Shown piece after piece: positions 5,119 through 5,881 of a DNA stretch of 5,881 nt. The position numbers and the translations under genes were made by a program. The notes under the pieces were generated by a model. It saw only the letters and a list, made by a program, of their open reading frames with translations, was not told where the DNA came from and made no database searches. How positions within the stretch are numbered: the first letter of the stretch is position 1; each line of letters starts with the position of its first letter. The stretch comes from an uncultured Eubacteriales bacterium (GTDB lineage: Bacteria; Bacillota; Clostridia; Oscillospirales; Oscillospiraceae), in contig URQA01000146.1 of NCBI GenBank assembly GCA_900549885.1, forward strand, positions 1-5,881, written 5' to 3'.

Positions 5119-5881
5119 ATGGCAGAAGAAAACAATCAGTATACCTTTGAAAATGAGCAGTACCGCAAGACCTACTGGCACACCTGCTCCCACATCCTGG
5201 CCCAGGCCATGAAGCGGCTCCACCCCGAGGTGAAGCTGGCCATCGGCCCGGCCATCGAAAACGGCTTCTACTACGACTTCGACACCCCCGCCCCCTTTAC
5301 CGAGGACCAGCTCAGTGAGCTGGAGGCGGAGATGCGCAAGATCTGCAAGGAGAAGCTGAAGCTGGAGCGGTTCGAGCTGCCCCGGGAAGAGGCGCTGAAG
5401 TTCATGGAGGAGAAGGGCGAGCCCTACAAGGTGGAGCTCATCAACGATCTCCCCGAGGACGCGGTCATCTCTTTCTACAAGCAGGGGGAGTTCACCGACC
5501 TGTGCGCCGGCCCCCACCTGGACTCCACCGGCCGGGTGAAGGGCAACGCCATCAAGCTCACCGCCTGCAACGCCGCCTACTGGCGGGGGGACTCCAACCG
5601 GCAGACCCTCCAGCGCATCTACGGCGTGGCCTTCCCCAAGAAGGACGAGCTGGATGAGTACCTGGCCAAGATCGAGGAGGCCAAGCGCCGGGACCACCGG
5701 AAGCTGGGCAAGGAGCTGGGCCTGTTCATGCTCACCGAGGAGGGCCCCGGCTTCCCCTTCTTCCTGCCCAAGGGGATGGTGCTGAAGAACACCCTCATCG
5801 ACTACTGGCGGCAGGTCCACAAGCGCTACGGCTATGTGGAGATCTCCACCCCCATCATGCTCAACCGCCAGCTGTGGGAGC
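5119..5881 (+). CDS. thrS: Threonyl-tRNA synthetase lacking the N-terminal TGS domain, 3' end outside window
   Basis: ThrRS charges tRNA-Thr with threonine in the cytoplasm and hydrolyses mis-made Ser-tRNA-Thr. The first 254 residues are visible. The editing domain starts almost at once, with HTCSH (21-25) and CAGPH (129-133). Their spacing matches the four editing-site residues of the E. coli enzyme (His73, His77, Cys182, His186). The class II catalytic core begins at about 195 with the region GPGFPFFLPKGM and motif 1 (about 220-250). Compared with E. coli ThrRS, about 52 N-terminal residues are absent, which is the TGS (N1) domain. The start has AAGGAG six bases away, and upstream sequence is T-box leader and hairpins, so the short N-terminus is not a mis-annotated start. 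Expression should rise when uncharged tRNA-Thr accumulates. The zinc-binding residues, motifs 2 and 3 and the anticodon domain lie beyond the window. Confidence 0.97.
   Translation, partial: MAEENNQYTFENEQYRKTYWHTCSHILAQAMKRLHPEVKLAIGPAIENGFYYDFDTPAPFTEDQLSELEAEMRKICKEKLKLERFELPREEALKFMEEKGEPYKVELINDLPEDAVISFYKQGEFTDLCAGPHLDSTGRVKGNAIKLTACNAAYWRGDSNRQTLQRIYGVAFPKKDELDEYLAKIEEAKRRDHRKLGKELGLFMLTEEGPGFPFFLPKGMVLKNTLIDYWRQVHKRYGYVEISTPIMLNRQLWE

Noticed and set aside
4933..5820. A 295-residue open frame antisense to thrS and its leader
   Set aside because: It is Leu/Gly/Val-rich low-complexity protein, the usual shadow of a GC-rich gene read on the opposite strand. It covers the conserved editing domain of thrS and the T-box terminator and has no recognised domain.

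Overview
The window is about 5.9 kb of GC-rich bacterial DNA. It holds two genes on the minus strand at the left, two on the plus strand at the right, and long hairpin-rich intergenic regions. The organism is most likely a high-GC member of the Clostridia, of Oscillospiraceae type. This is an inference from four things: a T-box riboswitch upstream of a threonyl-tRNA synthetase gene (a regulator typical of Bacillota), strong AAGGAG ribosome binding sites, textbook sigma-A promoters, and small palindromic hairpins packed between housekeeping genes.

Layout. (1) 1-1071, minus: a malic enzyme of the short prokaryotic type, cut off at its C-terminus by the window edge. (2) 1072-1168: a spacer holding three perfect hairpins, two of which are diverged copies of the same unit. 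(3) 1169-2266, minus: ychF, a complete Obg-family ATPase. It reads into the malic enzyme gene and may be co-transcribed with it. (4) 2267-2442: a divergent promoter region with one recognisable promoter facing each way. (5) 2443-4302, plus: a 619-residue membrane-anchored glycerophosphodiester phosphodiesterase. (6) 4303-4417: a non-coding gap with one weak hairpin. (7) 4418-4958: a near-consensus promoter and a long T-box leader with specifier codon ACC (Thr), an antiterminator and a strong intrinsic terminator. (8) 4959-5118: five short hairpins in a row, then the ribosome binding site. (9) 5119 to the end, plus: thrS, truncated by the window edge. It starts directly in the editing domain and lacks the usual N-terminal TGS domain.

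The genes do not form one pathway. The clear regulatory unit is the promoter, T-box and thrS: uncharged tRNA-Thr should stabilise the antiterminator and permit synthesis of threonyl-tRNA synthetase.

The most notable observation is in that T-box. The two arms of the antiterminator (4755-4772 and 4918-4928) are separated by about 145 nt instead of a small loop. The extra stretch is flanked by a perfect 7-bp direct repeat, GCATAGA (4771-4777 and 4907-4913). Removing the stretch with one repeat copy leaves a normal antiterminator hairpin with a 9-nt loop. This looks like a small structured element inserted exactly into the antiterminator loop.
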